Positions 22,519 to 31,645 of a stretch of 47,295 nucleotides of DNA are shown here, piece after piece. The position numbers and the translations under genes were made by a program. The stretch's first letter is position 1, and every line of letters starts with the position of its first letter. Origin of the DNA: an uncultured Anaerolineae bacterium. GTDB lineage: Bacteria; Chloroflexota; Anaerolineae; Aggregatilineales; Phototrophicaceae. The notes under the pieces were generated by a model that was given only the letters and a program-made list of their open reading frames with translations, was not told the origin of the DNA and searched no databases. Location of the stretch: assembly GCA_937944445.1 (NCBI GenBank), contig CALDYP010000028.1, forward strand, positions 1 to 47,295, read 5' to 3'.

Positions 22519-24813
22519 ATGAGCATATCCAAGCAGGACGCGCTGGACTATCACCGGCGCGGGCGACCGGGGAAAATTCAAGTTGTGCCGACCAAGCCGC
22601 TCACCAGCCAACGCGATCTAGCGCTGGCCTACTCGCCCGGCGTGGCAGAGGCCGTCCGCGAGGTGGACCGCAACCCGCTGAGCGCCTACGAGCTGACGGC
22701 TAAGAGCAACCTCGTCGGCGTGATCTCCAACGGCACGGCCATTTTGGGCTTGGGCAACCGCGGCCCGCTGGCCAGCAAACCCGTGATGGAGGGCAAGGGC
22801 GTGCTCTTCAAGAAGTTCGCCGACATCGACGTGTTCGACATCGAGATCAACGCGACCACCGCCGAGGAGGTGATCGCGGCGGTGCGCGCGGTTGCCCCGA
22901 CCTTTGGCGGCATCAACCTTGAGGACATCAAAGCACCGGAGTGCTTCATCATCGAAGAGACGCTCAAAGCCGAGCTGGACATCCCCGTTTTTCACGACGA
23001 CCAGCACGGCACGGCTATCATCAGCGGGGCGGCCTTGCTCAACGCCTGTGAACTCACCCAGCGCCGCTTGAACGAGCTTCAGGTGGTCATCGTCGGGGCA
23101 GGGGCGGCGGCGGTGGCGACGGCGCGCTTTTACGTCACGTTGGGCGTGCAGCGCGAGAACATCGTGATGTGCGACGTGCACGGCGTGGTCTACGAAGGCC
23201 GCGAGGTCGAGATGGATCCCTACAAGGGGGCGTTCGCCACACGCCGGCCCGTCCGCACGGTTGAGGAAGCGCTCGTCGGCGCGGATATGGTGCTGGGGCT
23301 GAGCGCCAAAGACGCGATCAAAGCGGAGTGGCTGCTGGGCATGCGACCGGACCCCATCGTGCTGACGATGGCCAACCCTGACCCCGAAGTGACGCCCGAG
23401 GAGGCGCGCCGCGTCCGCCCGGATGCCATCATCGGCACAGGCCGCAGCGACTACCCGAACCAAGTGAACAACGTGCTGGGCTTCCCGTTCATCTTTCGCG
23501 GGGCGCTGGACGTGTACGCGCGGCAGATCAACGAGGAGATGAAACTGGCCGCGGCCCACGCGCTGGCGCACCTCACCAAACAGGACGTGCCGGACAGCGT
23601 GCTGCAAGCCTACGGCCTGACCTCGCTCAAGTTTGGCCGCGATTATCTCATCCCCAAGCCATTAGATCCGCGCGTGCTGCTGTGGGTAGCCCCGGCCGTG
23701 GCGCAGGCCGCCATGACCAGCGGCATGGCGCGGCGCACCCTTGACATCGAGCGCTACCGTGAGGAGCTGCTGGCGCGGCAGGGGCGCGGCCAACTGCTGC
23801 GCAACAGCATCGTGAACAACGCCAAGAGCGGCCCGAAGATGCGCATCGTCTTCGCTGAAGGCCGCGAGGACAAGGTGATCCGCGCGGCGGCGCGCGTCGC
23901 AGAGGAGGGCATCGGCCACCCGATCCTGATCGGCGACCCGGACACGATCCACAGCAAGATCAAGGCGCTGGGGCTGCGCTTTGACCCCGAAATCGTCTTT
24001 CACTTAGACAACCCCTACTTGCCGCAGTACGTCGATGCGCTGTACGACCTGCGCAAGCGCAAAGGCGTCACCCGTGAAAAGGCCGAGTCGCTCATCCGCA
24101 GCCGCAACTACTTCGCGCCGATGATGGTCAAGATGGGCCACGCTGACGCGATGGTGAGCGGCATCGCCCACGAATACCCCGACGTGATGCGCCCGGCGCT
24201 GCAAATCTTCGGCACGCGCCCCGGCGCGAAGGTCGTCAGCGGGGTGTACCTCATCATCATCCGCAACGAGGTTTACCTGTTCACCGATGCCACCGTCAAC
24301 ATCGACCTCGACGCAGAGACCCTCTCCGAGATCGCCATCCTCGCCAACGACTTTGCCCAGCGGCTGGGGCTGACGCCGGTTGTGGCGATGCTCTCGTTCA
24401 GCAACTTCGGCAGCACGCCCCACCCGCGCAGCAAGATGGTCGCGGACGCCGTGCGGCTCGTCCAGCAGAAGCGGCCCGATATTGTGGTCGATGGCGAGAT
24501 GCAAGCGGATACCGCCGTCGTCGCGGAGATCGTCGAAGAGCGCTTCCCCTTCAGCCGCGTCAAGAACGCCAACGTGCTGGTGTTCCCCAGCTTAGAGAGC
24601 GCCAACATCAGCTACAAGCTGCTGGCGCGCCTCTCCGATGCGATCACCATCGGGCCGATCTTGCTGGGGATGGGCGCGCCGGTGCATGTGCTGCAGGCGG
24701 GCGACGACGTGGAGGACATCGTGGCGATTGCGGCGGTGGCGGCGGTGGACGCACAAAGCCGCTGTCAACAGGCCGTTGAGAACGACGCGGAGGGCGTCAT
24801 CTCTGGCGCGTAG
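22519..24813 (+). CDS. maeB: NADP-dependent malic enzyme with C-terminal phosphotransacetylase-like domain
   Basis: A 764-residue MaeB-type enzyme that oxidatively decarboxylates malate to pyruvate, giving NAD(P)H. Residues about 1-165 are the malic N-domain (LAYSPGVAEAVREV, LGNRGPLASKPVMEGKG, DIDVFDIEIN, INLEDIKAPECF, DDQHGTA); about 166-410 are the dinucleotide domain (VVIVGAGAAAVATA, GLSAKDAIK, MANPDPEV, RSDYPNQVNNVLGFPF). Residues about 430-760 resemble phosphate acetyltransferase (MRIVFAEGREDKVIRAA, VSGIAHEYPDVMRPALQI, VDGEMQADTAV); in such hybrids this part usually binds acetyl-CoA as an allosteric site and is often inactive. AAGGGGG precedes the ATG. Confidence 0.95.
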   Translation: MSISKQDALDYHRRGRPGKIQVVPTKPLTSQRDLALAYSPGVAEAVREVDRNPLSAYELTAKSNLVGVISNGTAILGLGNRGPLASKPVMEGKGVLFKKFADIDVFDIEINATTAEEVIAAVRAVAPTFGGINLEDIKAPECFIIEETLKAELDIPVFHDDQHGTAIISGAALLNACELTQRRLNELQVVIVGAGAAAVATARFYVTLGVQRENIVMCDVHGVVYEGREVEMDPYKGAFATRRPVRTVEEALVGADMVLGLSAKDAIKAEWLLGMRPDPIVLTMANPDPEVTPEEARRVRPDAIIGTGRSDYPNQVNNVLGFPFIFRGALDVYARQINEEMKLAAAHALAHLTKQDVPDSVLQAYGLTSLKFGRDYLIPKPLDPRVLLWVAPAVAQAAMTSGMARRTLDIERYREELLARQGRGQLLRNSIVNNAKSGPKMRIVFAEGREDKVIRAAARVAEEGIGHPILIGDPDTIHSKIKALGLRFDPEIVFHLDNPYLPQYVDALYDLRKRKGVTREKAESLIRSRNYFAPMMVKMGHADAMVSGIAHEYPDVMRPALQIFGTRPGAKVVSGVYLIIIRNEVYLFTDATVNIDLDAETLSEIAILANDFAQRLGLTPVVAMLSFSNFGSTPHPRSKMVADAVRLVQQKRPDIVVDGEMQADTAVVAEIVEERFPFSRVKNANVLVFPSLESANISYKLLARLSDAITIGPILLGMGAPVHVLQAGDDVEDIVAIAAVAAVDAQSRCQQAVENDAEGVISGA

Positions 24814-24814
24814 G

Positions 24815-24860
24815 CGCACCCAACGCCGCGCATGAGGGGCTTGTGCGCGGCGTTGGTGCG
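24815..24860. terminator. Hairpin between convergent maeB and efp
   Basis: CGCACC-C-AACGCCGCGCA pairs with TGCGCGGCGTTGGTGCG across an 11-nt loop with a single bulged C. It is very stable but lacks a long T-run on either side, so it may act as a 3' stabiliser or bidirectional terminator for both genes. Confidence 0.65.
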
Positions 24861-24872
24861 TTGGGGGGCTTC

Positions 24873-25439
24873 TTAACGGCTGTTCACGCGGGTGATGTAC
24901 GTGCCCTCTTCAAGGTTGATCTTGATGATGTCGCCCACGCTGACGAACATCGGCACGGTGACTTCTAGGCCTGTCTCGATCTTGACCTTCTTGCTGGGGT
25001 TCTGGGCGCGGTCGCCGGCGATGGCCATCTCAGACTCGATCACCTCATATTCCATCGTCATCGGCAGCTCGTAGTCGATGAACTCGCCGTTGTAGCTGTT
25101 GAGCTTCAGCTCCATGTTCTCTTTGAGGTAGAAGAAGTCATCGCCGAACACGTCGCGGCGAATCTGCGGCTGCTCGTAGGACTCAAGATCCATGAAGGTT
25201 AAAAACTCGCCCTCTTGGTAGAGGTACTGCACGGTGCGGCCCTCTACGCGGATGTCCTCAACGGTGTTGCCGCTGGGGAAGGTCATTTCGCGCGTGGCCC
25301 CGGTGCGCAGGTTGCGCACTTGGACGCGGATCGTCGCGCCGCCGCGCCCACTCTTGATGTGCTGATAGTCCAGCACTTTGAACAATTCCCCGTCGCGGGT
25401 GAAGGTTGTGCCCTTGCGAAGCTGGTTGACGTCGATCAT
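24873..25439 (-). CDS. efp: Elongation factor P
   Basis: A 188-residue EF-P, which relieves ribosome stalling at polyproline. The KOW-like first domain begins MIDVNQLRKGTTF and carries IKSGRGGATIRVQVRNL; the tip residue that is modified in other bacteria is Arg in SGRGG, suggesting an arginine- or unmodified type rather than lysylation. Two OB domains follow (SYEQPQIRRDVFGD, MTMEYEVIESEMAIAGD, ETGLEVTVPMFVSVGDII). Start at 25439 gives standard family length; upstream in-frame codons lack homology. Single gene. This also suits the proline-rich proteins in the window. Confidence 0.95.
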   Translation of the reverse strand: MIDVNQLRKGTTFTRDGELFKVLDYQHIKSGRGGATIRVQVRNLRTGATREMTFPSGNTVEDIRVEGRTVQYLYQEGEFLTFMDLESYEQPQIRRDVFGDDFFYLKENMELKLNSYNGEFIDYELPMTMEYEVIESEMAIAGDRAQNPSKKVKIETGLEVTVPMFVSVGDIIKINLEEGTYITRVNSR

Positions 25440-25688
25440 TTTGCTTAACCCTGTGTGCTCACGTGACGGCGCGATTTTATCAGACGTAGACGGCTTCCTC
25501 ACAGGGTGACACGCGCGCAGGCGTAGTTGTCGCTGCGCGCTCAAGCACTTGGCTGGGGCGCGCCCCCTGAAGGAGGGATCAAGTCCTCTCTCCACGGGAG
25601 AGGGGATTCAGGGGTGAGGCCTCCGCTTGGAACAAACCCCCACCCGTCGGCGTTTGAGAGATAAGCGACCGATGAGGAGGGATTGCAG
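25440..25688. other. Divergent intergenic region efp / VIT-VWA gene
   Basis: About 249 bp. It has a GGGGCGCGCCCC palindrome near 25556 and a dispersed element with CCTCTC/GAGAGG stem (25585-25603) followed by GGGGTGAGGC. No convincing promoter pair was found. Confidence 0.4.
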
Positions 25689-27911
25689 ATGTTACGCAAA
25701 CTGATTGTTCCGTTAGTCTTCTTGGCAAGCGTGGGCGCAGCCTCCGCGCAGCCAGTGCCGCCGCTGCCGCCGTGCCGATGTGTGCTGCCGCCCGGCGTCA
25801 CCGTTGACTATCACCGCGTGACGATTGACGTGGCCGACCGCATCGCCATGACGACGGTTGAGATGAAGTTCACCAACAACGGCGAGGGGCTGGCCGAAGG
25901 GCAGTTCCTATTCCCACTGCCGATGGGGGCCGCCGTCCAAGAGCTGGTGATGTTCATCGACGGGCAGGCGATTGAGGCCAAGCTGCTGCGCGCCGACGAG
26001 GCGCGCGCCATCTACAACGAGATCGTGCGCCAGTACCGCGACCCCGCCCTGCTGGAGTACGTGGGACGCGACTTGATCCAAGCCAACGTGTTCCCCATCC
26101 CCGCGCGCGAGTCGCGCCAAATCCGCATCGTCTACGGCCAAGCGCTGAGCGAGGAAAACGGCCTTGTCAAGGTGGTTTACCCGCTGCGCACGCCCACTAT
26201 CCAGAACGTGCCAGTAGGCCAAGTGAGCGTGCAGGTCAACGTGAGCGAGCCGCTGACCATCGGCAACGTCTACTCGCCCTCGCACCGCATCGCGCTCAGC
26301 CGCCCCCAGCCGGAGCGCTTCCGTGCCAGCTTTGAGGCCAGCGGCTCCGCTCAGGGCAGCGATTTTGTGCTCTACTACGGTGTGCAGCGCGAGGAAGTCG
26401 GCCTCAACCTGCTGACCTACCGCGAGAGCGCCGACGGCGACGGCTTCTTCATGCTGATGGTGCAGCCGCCCACCACGCGCGCCGAGGAAGCGCTGCCCAA
26501 AGACATTGTGATCGTGCTTGATCAATCTGGCAGCATGAACGGCGACAAGTGGCGGCAGGCGCAGGCGGCGGCCATCTACGTGCTGGAGCACCTCAACCCG
26601 CGTGACCGCTTCGGCGTCGTGCTCTTCAGCTCAGAGTATCGCGCCTATGCCCCCAGCTTGCTGCCCGCCCGTGAGGCCGCAGGCGCGATCCAGTGGGTGC
26701 GTGCGGCGACCGCCGAGGGCGGCACGAACATCCTCGACGCGCTGATGCGCGGCTTCGCCTACGACGACACCGAGCGCCCGCTGACCGTGCTGTTTTTGAC
26801 GGATGGGCTGCCGACCGAGGGCGAGACCGACCGCGCCGCCATCCTACAATCGATGGGCTACAAAGCGCCCGCGCGCGTCCGCGTCTTCACCTTCGGCGTC
26901 GGCTTCGACGTGGACACCTTCTTGCTGGATGCGCTCGCGCGCGACCTGCGCGGGACGAGCACCTACGTTCAACCGGGGGAGCGCATCGATGAGGCGGTGG
27001 CCGCCCTCTACAATCGCATCAGCGCCCCCGTGCTGCAAGACGTGACGCTGACCGTAGACGGCGTGACGGTAGAACTGCTCTACCCGCGCCAGATGCCGGA
27101 TTTGTTCGCCGGCGAACAGCTCACCGTCGTCGGGCGCTACCGCGGCGGCGGCACGGCCACCATCACCCTGACGGGGCAGCGCGGCGCTGAGGCCGTCACG
27201 CTGCGGTTTGACGATCAGGCTTTCAGGGCGACCGCCGGCGGCACAGAGTTCATCGCCCGCCTGTGGGCAACGCGCCGCATCGGCGACCTGCTGAACCAGA
27301 TCCGTTTGAACGGCGAGACATCTGAACTCGTCGAGAGCGTCGTGAGCTTGTCGATCCGCTACGGGATCATCACCCCCTACACGAGCTTCTTGATCACCGA
27401 GGACGACATCCTGACGCAAGCGGGGCAGAACGCCGCGCAGCAGGACTTCCAGCGCCAAGCCGGGCAGCTCGCGGGGGAGGCCAGCGGGGCTGGGGCCGTC
27501 AGTGCCGCCGACTTGGCCAGCGGCCTCGCCAACGCCCAAGCGCCCGTCGCCCCCAGCGTGATGCGAACCGCCCCGATGCCCCTCGCCCAACCGACCGCCA
27601 CCGCGCCCGGCGGCCGGCCGCTGCCCCCCGCCGGTGTGCCCGGCCTGCAAGGCGCTGAGATGATGGCAGAACCCGCAGTCACCGAAACGGCTATCCGCTA
27701 CGTGGGCGAGAAGACCTTCATCTTGCAAGGCGGCGTGTGGATGGACACGACCTACCAGCCCGACACGATGACCCCGCGCCGTGTCGCGTTCGGCAGCGAC
27801 GAATACTTCGACCTCGTGCTGAACGATCCTGAGCTGGCGCAGTATCTGGCCGTCGGCGAGCGCGTGATCGTCGTCTGGCAGGGCGAGGCGCTTGAAATCG
27901 TGGCCGAGTAG
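25689..27911 (+). CDS. Secreted VIT and von Willebrand factor A domain protein
   Basis: About 740 residues. A signal peptide (MLRKLIVPLVFLASVGAASAQ) is followed by a short Pro/Cys stretch, a VIT domain (about 30-155; NNGEGLAEGQFLFPLPMGA, IYNEIVRQYRDPALLEYVG, ANVFPIP), and a VWA domain (about 272-450) with an intact metal site: DQSGS near residue 278 and TDG near 369. The C-terminal region includes an Ala/Pro-rich linker and a closing beta domain. No C-terminal anchor is seen. Architecture resembles inter-alpha-trypsin inhibitor heavy chain-like bacterial proteins, probably adhesion or protein binding outside the cell. ATG 25689 has GAGGAGGGA upstream. Confidence 0.9.
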   Translation: MLRKLIVPLVFLASVGAASAQPVPPLPPCRCVLPPGVTVDYHRVTIDVADRIAMTTVEMKFTNNGEGLAEGQFLFPLPMGAAVQELVMFIDGQAIEAKLLRADEARAIYNEIVRQYRDPALLEYVGRDLIQANVFPIPARESRQIRIVYGQALSEENGLVKVVYPLRTPTIQNVPVGQVSVQVNVSEPLTIGNVYSPSHRIALSRPQPERFRASFEASGSAQGSDFVLYYGVQREEVGLNLLTYRESADGDGFFMLMVQPPTTRAEEALPKDIVIVLDQSGSMNGDKWRQAQAAAIYVLEHLNPRDRFGVVLFSSEYRAYAPSLLPAREAAGAIQWVRAATAEGGTNILDALMRGFAYDDTERPLTVLFLTDGLPTEGETDRAAILQSMGYKAPARVRVFTFGVGFDVDTFLLDALARDLRGTSTYVQPGERIDEAVAALYNRISAPVLQDVTLTVDGVTVELLYPRQMPDLFAGEQLTVVGRYRGGGTATITLTGQRGAEAVTLRFDDQAFRATAGGTEFIARLWATRRIGDLLNQIRLNGETSELVESVVSLSIRYGIITPYTSFLITEDDILTQAGQNAAQQDFQRQAGQLAGEASGAGAVSAADLASGLANAQAPVAPSVMRTAPMPLAQPTATAPGGRPLPPAGVPGLQGAEMMAEPAVTETAIRYVGEKTFILQGGVWMDTTYQPDTMTPRRVAFGSDEYFDLVLNDPELAQYLAVGERVIVVWQGEALEIVAE

Positions 27912-27945
27912 CGCTCACAAACGACCTGCCTCGCTTACCTTGTGT

Positions 27946-27981
27946 GCCACGCCCTCGGTTGAATCCAATCGGGGGCGTGGC
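27946..27981. promoter_or_regulatory. Inverted repeat overlapping the GNAT promoter
   Basis: GCCACGCCCTCG (27946-27957) and CGGGGGCGTGGC (27970-27981) form a 12-bp inverted repeat with one mismatch. It brackets the -35 and runs up to the -10, so it could be an operator; it could instead be a terminator stem for the VIT-VWA gene, but has no T-run. Confidence 0.45.
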
Positions 27982-27987
27982 TACAAT
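27959..27987 (+). promoter_or_regulatory. Promoter of the GNAT / GldG-like / DUF4340 genes
   Basis: TTGAAT (27959-27964) and TACAAT (27982-27987) are separated by exactly 17 nt, 36 nt before the start codon. Confidence 0.7.
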
Positions 27988-28023
27988 AGCGCACGGTCTC
28001 AACAGGCACACAGGCAGATACGC

Positions 28024-28836
28024 ATGATTACCTATCGTGAGCTGCACACGGACGAAGATTGGGCACACGTGGAACGGCTGCAACGCGACGTGTGGACGTT
28101 GGAAGACTTGGCGATCGTGCCAGACCGCATGGTGCAGGTGATTGCCCACTGCGGCGGCCACGTGCAGGGCGCGTTCGTCGGGGATGAGATGGTCGGCTTT
28201 ACGCTGGCGCTGGTGGCGCGGCAAGCGGGTGAGGTGCGCCTCTGGTCGCACATGAGCGGGGTGCTGCCGCCCTATCGCGGCAAGGGCATCGGCTTCCGCT
28301 TGAAGTCCAATCAGCGGCTGTGGGCGCTGGAGAAGGGCTACCGCACCATCGCGTGGACGTTCGACCCGCTCCAGCGCATCAACGCCAACTTCAACCTGCG
28401 GCGGTTGGGCGCGGTGGGCGTGGCCTATTACGTCAACTTCTACGGCGACATGCCCGACGAGCTGAACCGTGGGATGCCCTCTGATCGGTTGGAAGTGGTG
28501 TGGGATCTGAGCAGCGCGCGCGTGGTCGATCACGCGGACGGCGACCCGCAGCCAGTGCTCGTCGAGACGCGCGACGATCATTTCATCGTCCGTGCGGGCG
28601 AGAACGACCAGCCGATCACGCGCATACCGACAAAATTTACAAATCTGTGCTATTTTGTCGAAGTGCCCTACGATTTAGAACGAGTGCGCGCGCGGGGCAC
28701 GGCGGCGGTCGTCGCATGGCGCGAGGCGCATCGGCAGGCCATCGGGGGGGCGCTGGCGGCGGGCTATACCGTCGTCGACTTTGTGAACAGCGACCAACGC
28801 GGCTGGTACGTGCTGTATCGAACAGAAGAACGCTGA
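28024..28836 (+). CDS. GNAT-superfamily acetyltransferase, COG3375-like
   Basis: A 270-residue protein. The first 150 residues are a GNAT domain with the acetyl-CoA loop YRGKGIGFRLK preceded by LWSHMSGVLPPYRG, and the stretch AWTFDPLQRINANFNLRRLGA typical of the COG3375 group of unknown substrate. The C-terminal half contains FVEVPYDLERVR and a closing beta segment. No strong ribosome site; the ATG at 28024 agrees with the family's usual start. A good promoter lies just upstream. The GldG-like gene follows 21 nt after the stop. Confidence 0.85.
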   Translation: MITYRELHTDEDWAHVERLQRDVWTLEDLAIVPDRMVQVIAHCGGHVQGAFVGDEMVGFTLALVARQAGEVRLWSHMSGVLPPYRGKGIGFRLKSNQRLWALEKGYRTIAWTFDPLQRINANFNLRRLGAVGVAYYVNFYGDMPDELNRGMPSDRLEVVWDLSSARVVDHADGDPQPVLVETRDDHFIVRAGENDQPITRIPTKFTNLCYFVEVPYDLERVRARGTAAVVAWREAHRQAIGGALAAGYTVVDFVNSDQRGWYVLYRTEER

Positions 28837-28857
28837 TCAGACATCGAGGGAGGGAGC

Positions 28858-30531
28858 ATGTCGCAGACATCGACTCAAGACGGGCCGATCATTCCGCCTG
28901 TAGTGCTGCTGGGGGTGGCAGGGGTGGGCTTGCTGGCTGCGGCCGCCAACGCCTTCATCAGCCAAGAGCTGGGCTTCATCGGGCTGGCAGGGGTGATTGT
29001 GGCCGTGTTCAGCCTCGGCTTTTGGGCGGCCACCAACCCTGAGCAAATCCGCAACATCTTGAAAGGGCGCTTTTTGTTGTTCGGCGGCACGGCGGGCGTC
29101 GTGACGCTGGTGCTGGCCGTGGCGCTGGTGGTGGTATACGTGCTGGTGCGCCAAGTGGGGCTGCGCGTTGACCTCAGCCAGAACAACAACTTCTCGCTGA
29201 ACGAGGCAGGTCAGCAGGTGATCACGCTGCTGGGGCAAGACCCGACCACCCCGCCGCTGCAAATCACCGTGTTTTACACCGCGGCGCAGGCTCGCAACCG
29301 CGATCTGGCGGCGGTGCTGCTCGATCAAGTGCAGCAGCTCAGCGGTGGGCGCATCACCTATCGCTTTGTTGACCCCGACCGTGAGCCGCTCATCGCCCAG
29401 CGTTTGAACGCGGCGGCTGGGCAGATCGCGCTCTCACGGCTGACGGACGACGGCCAGCCCGACCCTGACAACACCACGCAGATCCCCGCGCTGACGCAGC
29501 AGCTCTTGCTCGACGCGCTGATCAGCGCCTCGGCCAGTGGCACGTTCCGCGCGTATGTCGTGCAGGCGGAGAGCACCGTCAACTTCAGCGACAGCCGCGC
29601 CTCGGGCGGCAGCATCTTCGCCGCTGACCTGCGCGACCGCTACAAGTGGACGCTGGAGACGGTGACGCTGCTCGACGTTCAGACTGGCCGCGTGGACTTG
29701 AACGCCCCGGCCGATGGGCGCGTGCTCATCATTCCGGGTGGGCGCGAGCCGCTGCCCGACGACCAAGCCCAAGCCATCATCGACTACCTTGAGGGGGGCG
29801 GCACGCTGCTGCTGCTGGCCGATTTCAACTTCGAGAACCAGAACTCGCTGGCCACGACTGAACTGCTGAACGGCTACTTCGAGCAGGCTTTCGGCTTCCG
29901 CATCAACAACGACTTGGTGCTTGACCCGCGCAACCGCCTGCCGCAAGACCCGACGACGCTCATCACGGGCAACTTCGTGCCCGAGTCGCTGGCGCGCGAT
30001 TATGACGCCGTCAACAATGGGCTGCTGATGCAGTTCCCGCACAGCATCACCCTCGGCACGCCGCCCAGCGGGGTGCTGCTGTCGCCCATCGTGCGGTCGA
30101 TGGAGGGGTCTTACGCCAAGACGGATCTCGACTTCACGACGGCGACCACGGGCGACCTCGCCCAAGACGCAGACGACCCACTCGGGCCGTTTGTGCTGGG
30201 CGTGCAAGCGGAGAACCCCGTGACGGGCGCTAAGGTCGTGGTCTTTACTACGCCGTCGCTGGTGTTCAACGTCTTCTTCCAGTATGAGGCGTCCGGCGGG
30301 CGCAACTTCGACTTGATGCGGCGCGCGGCCTTCTGGGCGGCAGGTTACGAGAACTTCGCTGCCAGCATCGCCAGCAGCCCTGCGGCGCAGCCGGCCCCGC
30401 TGCGCCCGATCATCGCCACTGAGGAACAACTCAGCCAGATTAACTTCTTCGCGGTGTTCTTGATACCCATCTCGGTGTTAATCGTGGGCATTGCCGCGTG
30501 GTGGCTGCGCCGCGAGCGGGCCATCGCCTGA
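28858..30531 (+). CDS. GldG-family ABC auxiliary membrane protein
   Basis: A 557-residue protein. Three hydrophobic segments lie in the first 100 residues, then a large extracytoplasmic region beginning RVDLSQNNNFSLNEAGQQVI, the characteristic start of the GldG/ABC_transp_aux domain, with VLIIPGGREPLPDDQAQAIIDYLEGGGTLLLLAD (seen as two shorter conserved pieces) and one C-terminal membrane helix ending in a basic tail. GAGGGAGGGAG precedes the ATG. GldG-type proteins normally accompany an ABC ATPase and permease (gliding or export complexes); those two genes are not adjacent here. Paired with the DUF4340 gene downstream. Confidence 0.88.
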   Translation: MSQTSTQDGPIIPPVVLLGVAGVGLLAAAANAFISQELGFIGLAGVIVAVFSLGFWAATNPEQIRNILKGRFLLFGGTAGVVTLVLAVALVVVYVLVRQVGLRVDLSQNNNFSLNEAGQQVITLLGQDPTTPPLQITVFYTAAQARNRDLAAVLLDQVQQLSGGRITYRFVDPDREPLIAQRLNAAAGQIALSRLTDDGQPDPDNTTQIPALTQQLLLDALISASASGTFRAYVVQAESTVNFSDSRASGGSIFAADLRDRYKWTLETVTLLDVQTGRVDLNAPADGRVLIIPGGREPLPDDQAQAIIDYLEGGGTLLLLADFNFENQNSLATTELLNGYFEQAFGFRINNDLVLDPRNRLPQDPTTLITGNFVPESLARDYDAVNNGLLMQFPHSITLGTPPSGVLLSPIVRSMEGSYAKTDLDFTTATTGDLAQDADDPLGPFVLGVQAENPVTGAKVVVFTTPSLVFNVFFQYEASGGRNFDLMRRAAFWAAGYENFAASIASSPAAQPAPLRPIIATEEQLSQINFFAVFLIPISVLIVGIAAWWLRRERAIA

Positions 30532-30565
30532 GCTGATCGGCCATTTACAGGAGGGTTGAGATCGT

Positions 30566-31645
30566 ATGCGTTTGAACCGTGCAACGCTGCTGCTGTTGGG
30601 TGGATTGATCGCCTTCATCGCAGTGGCAGTCGTGATCTTGAACACGGGCGGCGTGGGCACAGACGCAGGCGCGACGCCCACTTTGTCGCCTACTGAGGCG
30701 CTCGTCCTGCCGGAGGTGCGCTTCGCCGACGTGCAGCGCCTGACGATTGCCAACGCGGAGGGCGCGAGCCTGACGCTCATCCAAGACGAACAGGGCACAT
30801 GGCGCATCGACGGGCGCGATGAGCCAATTCAGCAGATGTCCACCGATACCGCCGTGGCGAACCTCGTCAACGCGCAGGCCTTCGACCGCTTCCCTGCCGA
30901 CGACCTCGCCCCGTTCGGCCTTGCGGAGCCGCTGCACACCTTCACCATTCAGACCCCTAACGGCGAGGTGGTGCTGCACACGGGCAACCGCAACCCGAGC
31001 GGCACGCGCGTCTACGCTGCCCGCCCAGACCAGCCCGGCACGGTCTTCTTGCTCAGCAACCCGTCGCACATCGCCACGCTGACCGCCTACCTGACCACCC
31101 CGCCGGTGGTCGTCATCACGCCGACGGCAGCCCCCTCGCTCACACGGCCCGGCCTACTCTTCCCAGAGTACGACTCGACGCGCATCGTGCGCCTGACGCT
31201 CGTCAACAACGCCACCAGCGAAAACCTGACGCTCGTCAAAGGCAGCGACAACCTCTGGACGCTCGACCCCTTCAGCACCAACTATCAAGCGCTGGCGCTG
31301 GATCAAGTGCTGGCCTCGACGCTGGCGCAGGCCTTCGCGGGGCTGCGCGCGCTGGACGTGCTCAACGGGGTGGACGCCGCCGCGCTGGGGCTGGCCGAGC
31401 CGCTCTACACGCTGACGGCCACGCGCGACGACGGCTTTGAGTTCGTGGTGCGCTTGGGCGCAGCCGACCCCAGCGGCGCGCGCCAATACGCCCGCATCTT
31501 CGACCTTGAGCCAGTCGCGGTGATGGATCGGGCAGAGCTGGCCAGCATCGTGCAGTTTATCGGTCAGCCGCCGTTTGAGGCTGCCTTCACGTTCGAGGCC
31601 ACGGAAGAAGCCACCGCAGAGGCCACACCTGAAGCAGCGCCCTAA
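30566..31645 (+). CDS. DUF4340 domain-containing protein
   Basis: A 359-residue protein with one N-terminal membrane anchor (residues about 7-28) and two repeats of the DUF4340 beta-rich module: VQRLTIANAEGASLTLIQDEQGTWRI, AQAFDRF and PFGLAEPLHTFTI in the first, and a parallel set (IVRLTLVNNATSENLTLVKG, ALGLAEPLYTLTA) in the second. DUF4340 genes commonly follow gldG-like genes, as here, and the product probably works with it outside the membrane. AGGAGG precedes the ATG. The tail is a Glu/Ala/Thr-rich stretch. Its last 4 bp overlap the convergent GNAT gene. Confidence 0.88.
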   Translation: MRLNRATLLLLGGLIAFIAVAVVILNTGGVGTDAGATPTLSPTEALVLPEVRFADVQRLTIANAEGASLTLIQDEQGTWRIDGRDEPIQQMSTDTAVANLVNAQAFDRFPADDLAPFGLAEPLHTFTIQTPNGEVVLHTGNRNPSGTRVYAARPDQPGTVFLLSNPSHIATLTAYLTTPPVVVITPTAAPSLTRPGLLFPEYDSTRIVRLTLVNNATSENLTLVKGSDNLWTLDPFSTNYQALALDQVLASTLAQAFAGLRALDVLNGVDAAALGLAEPLYTLTATRDDGFEFVVRLGAADPSGARQYARIFDLEPVAVMDRAELASIVQFIGQPPFEAAFTFEATEEATAEATPEAAP

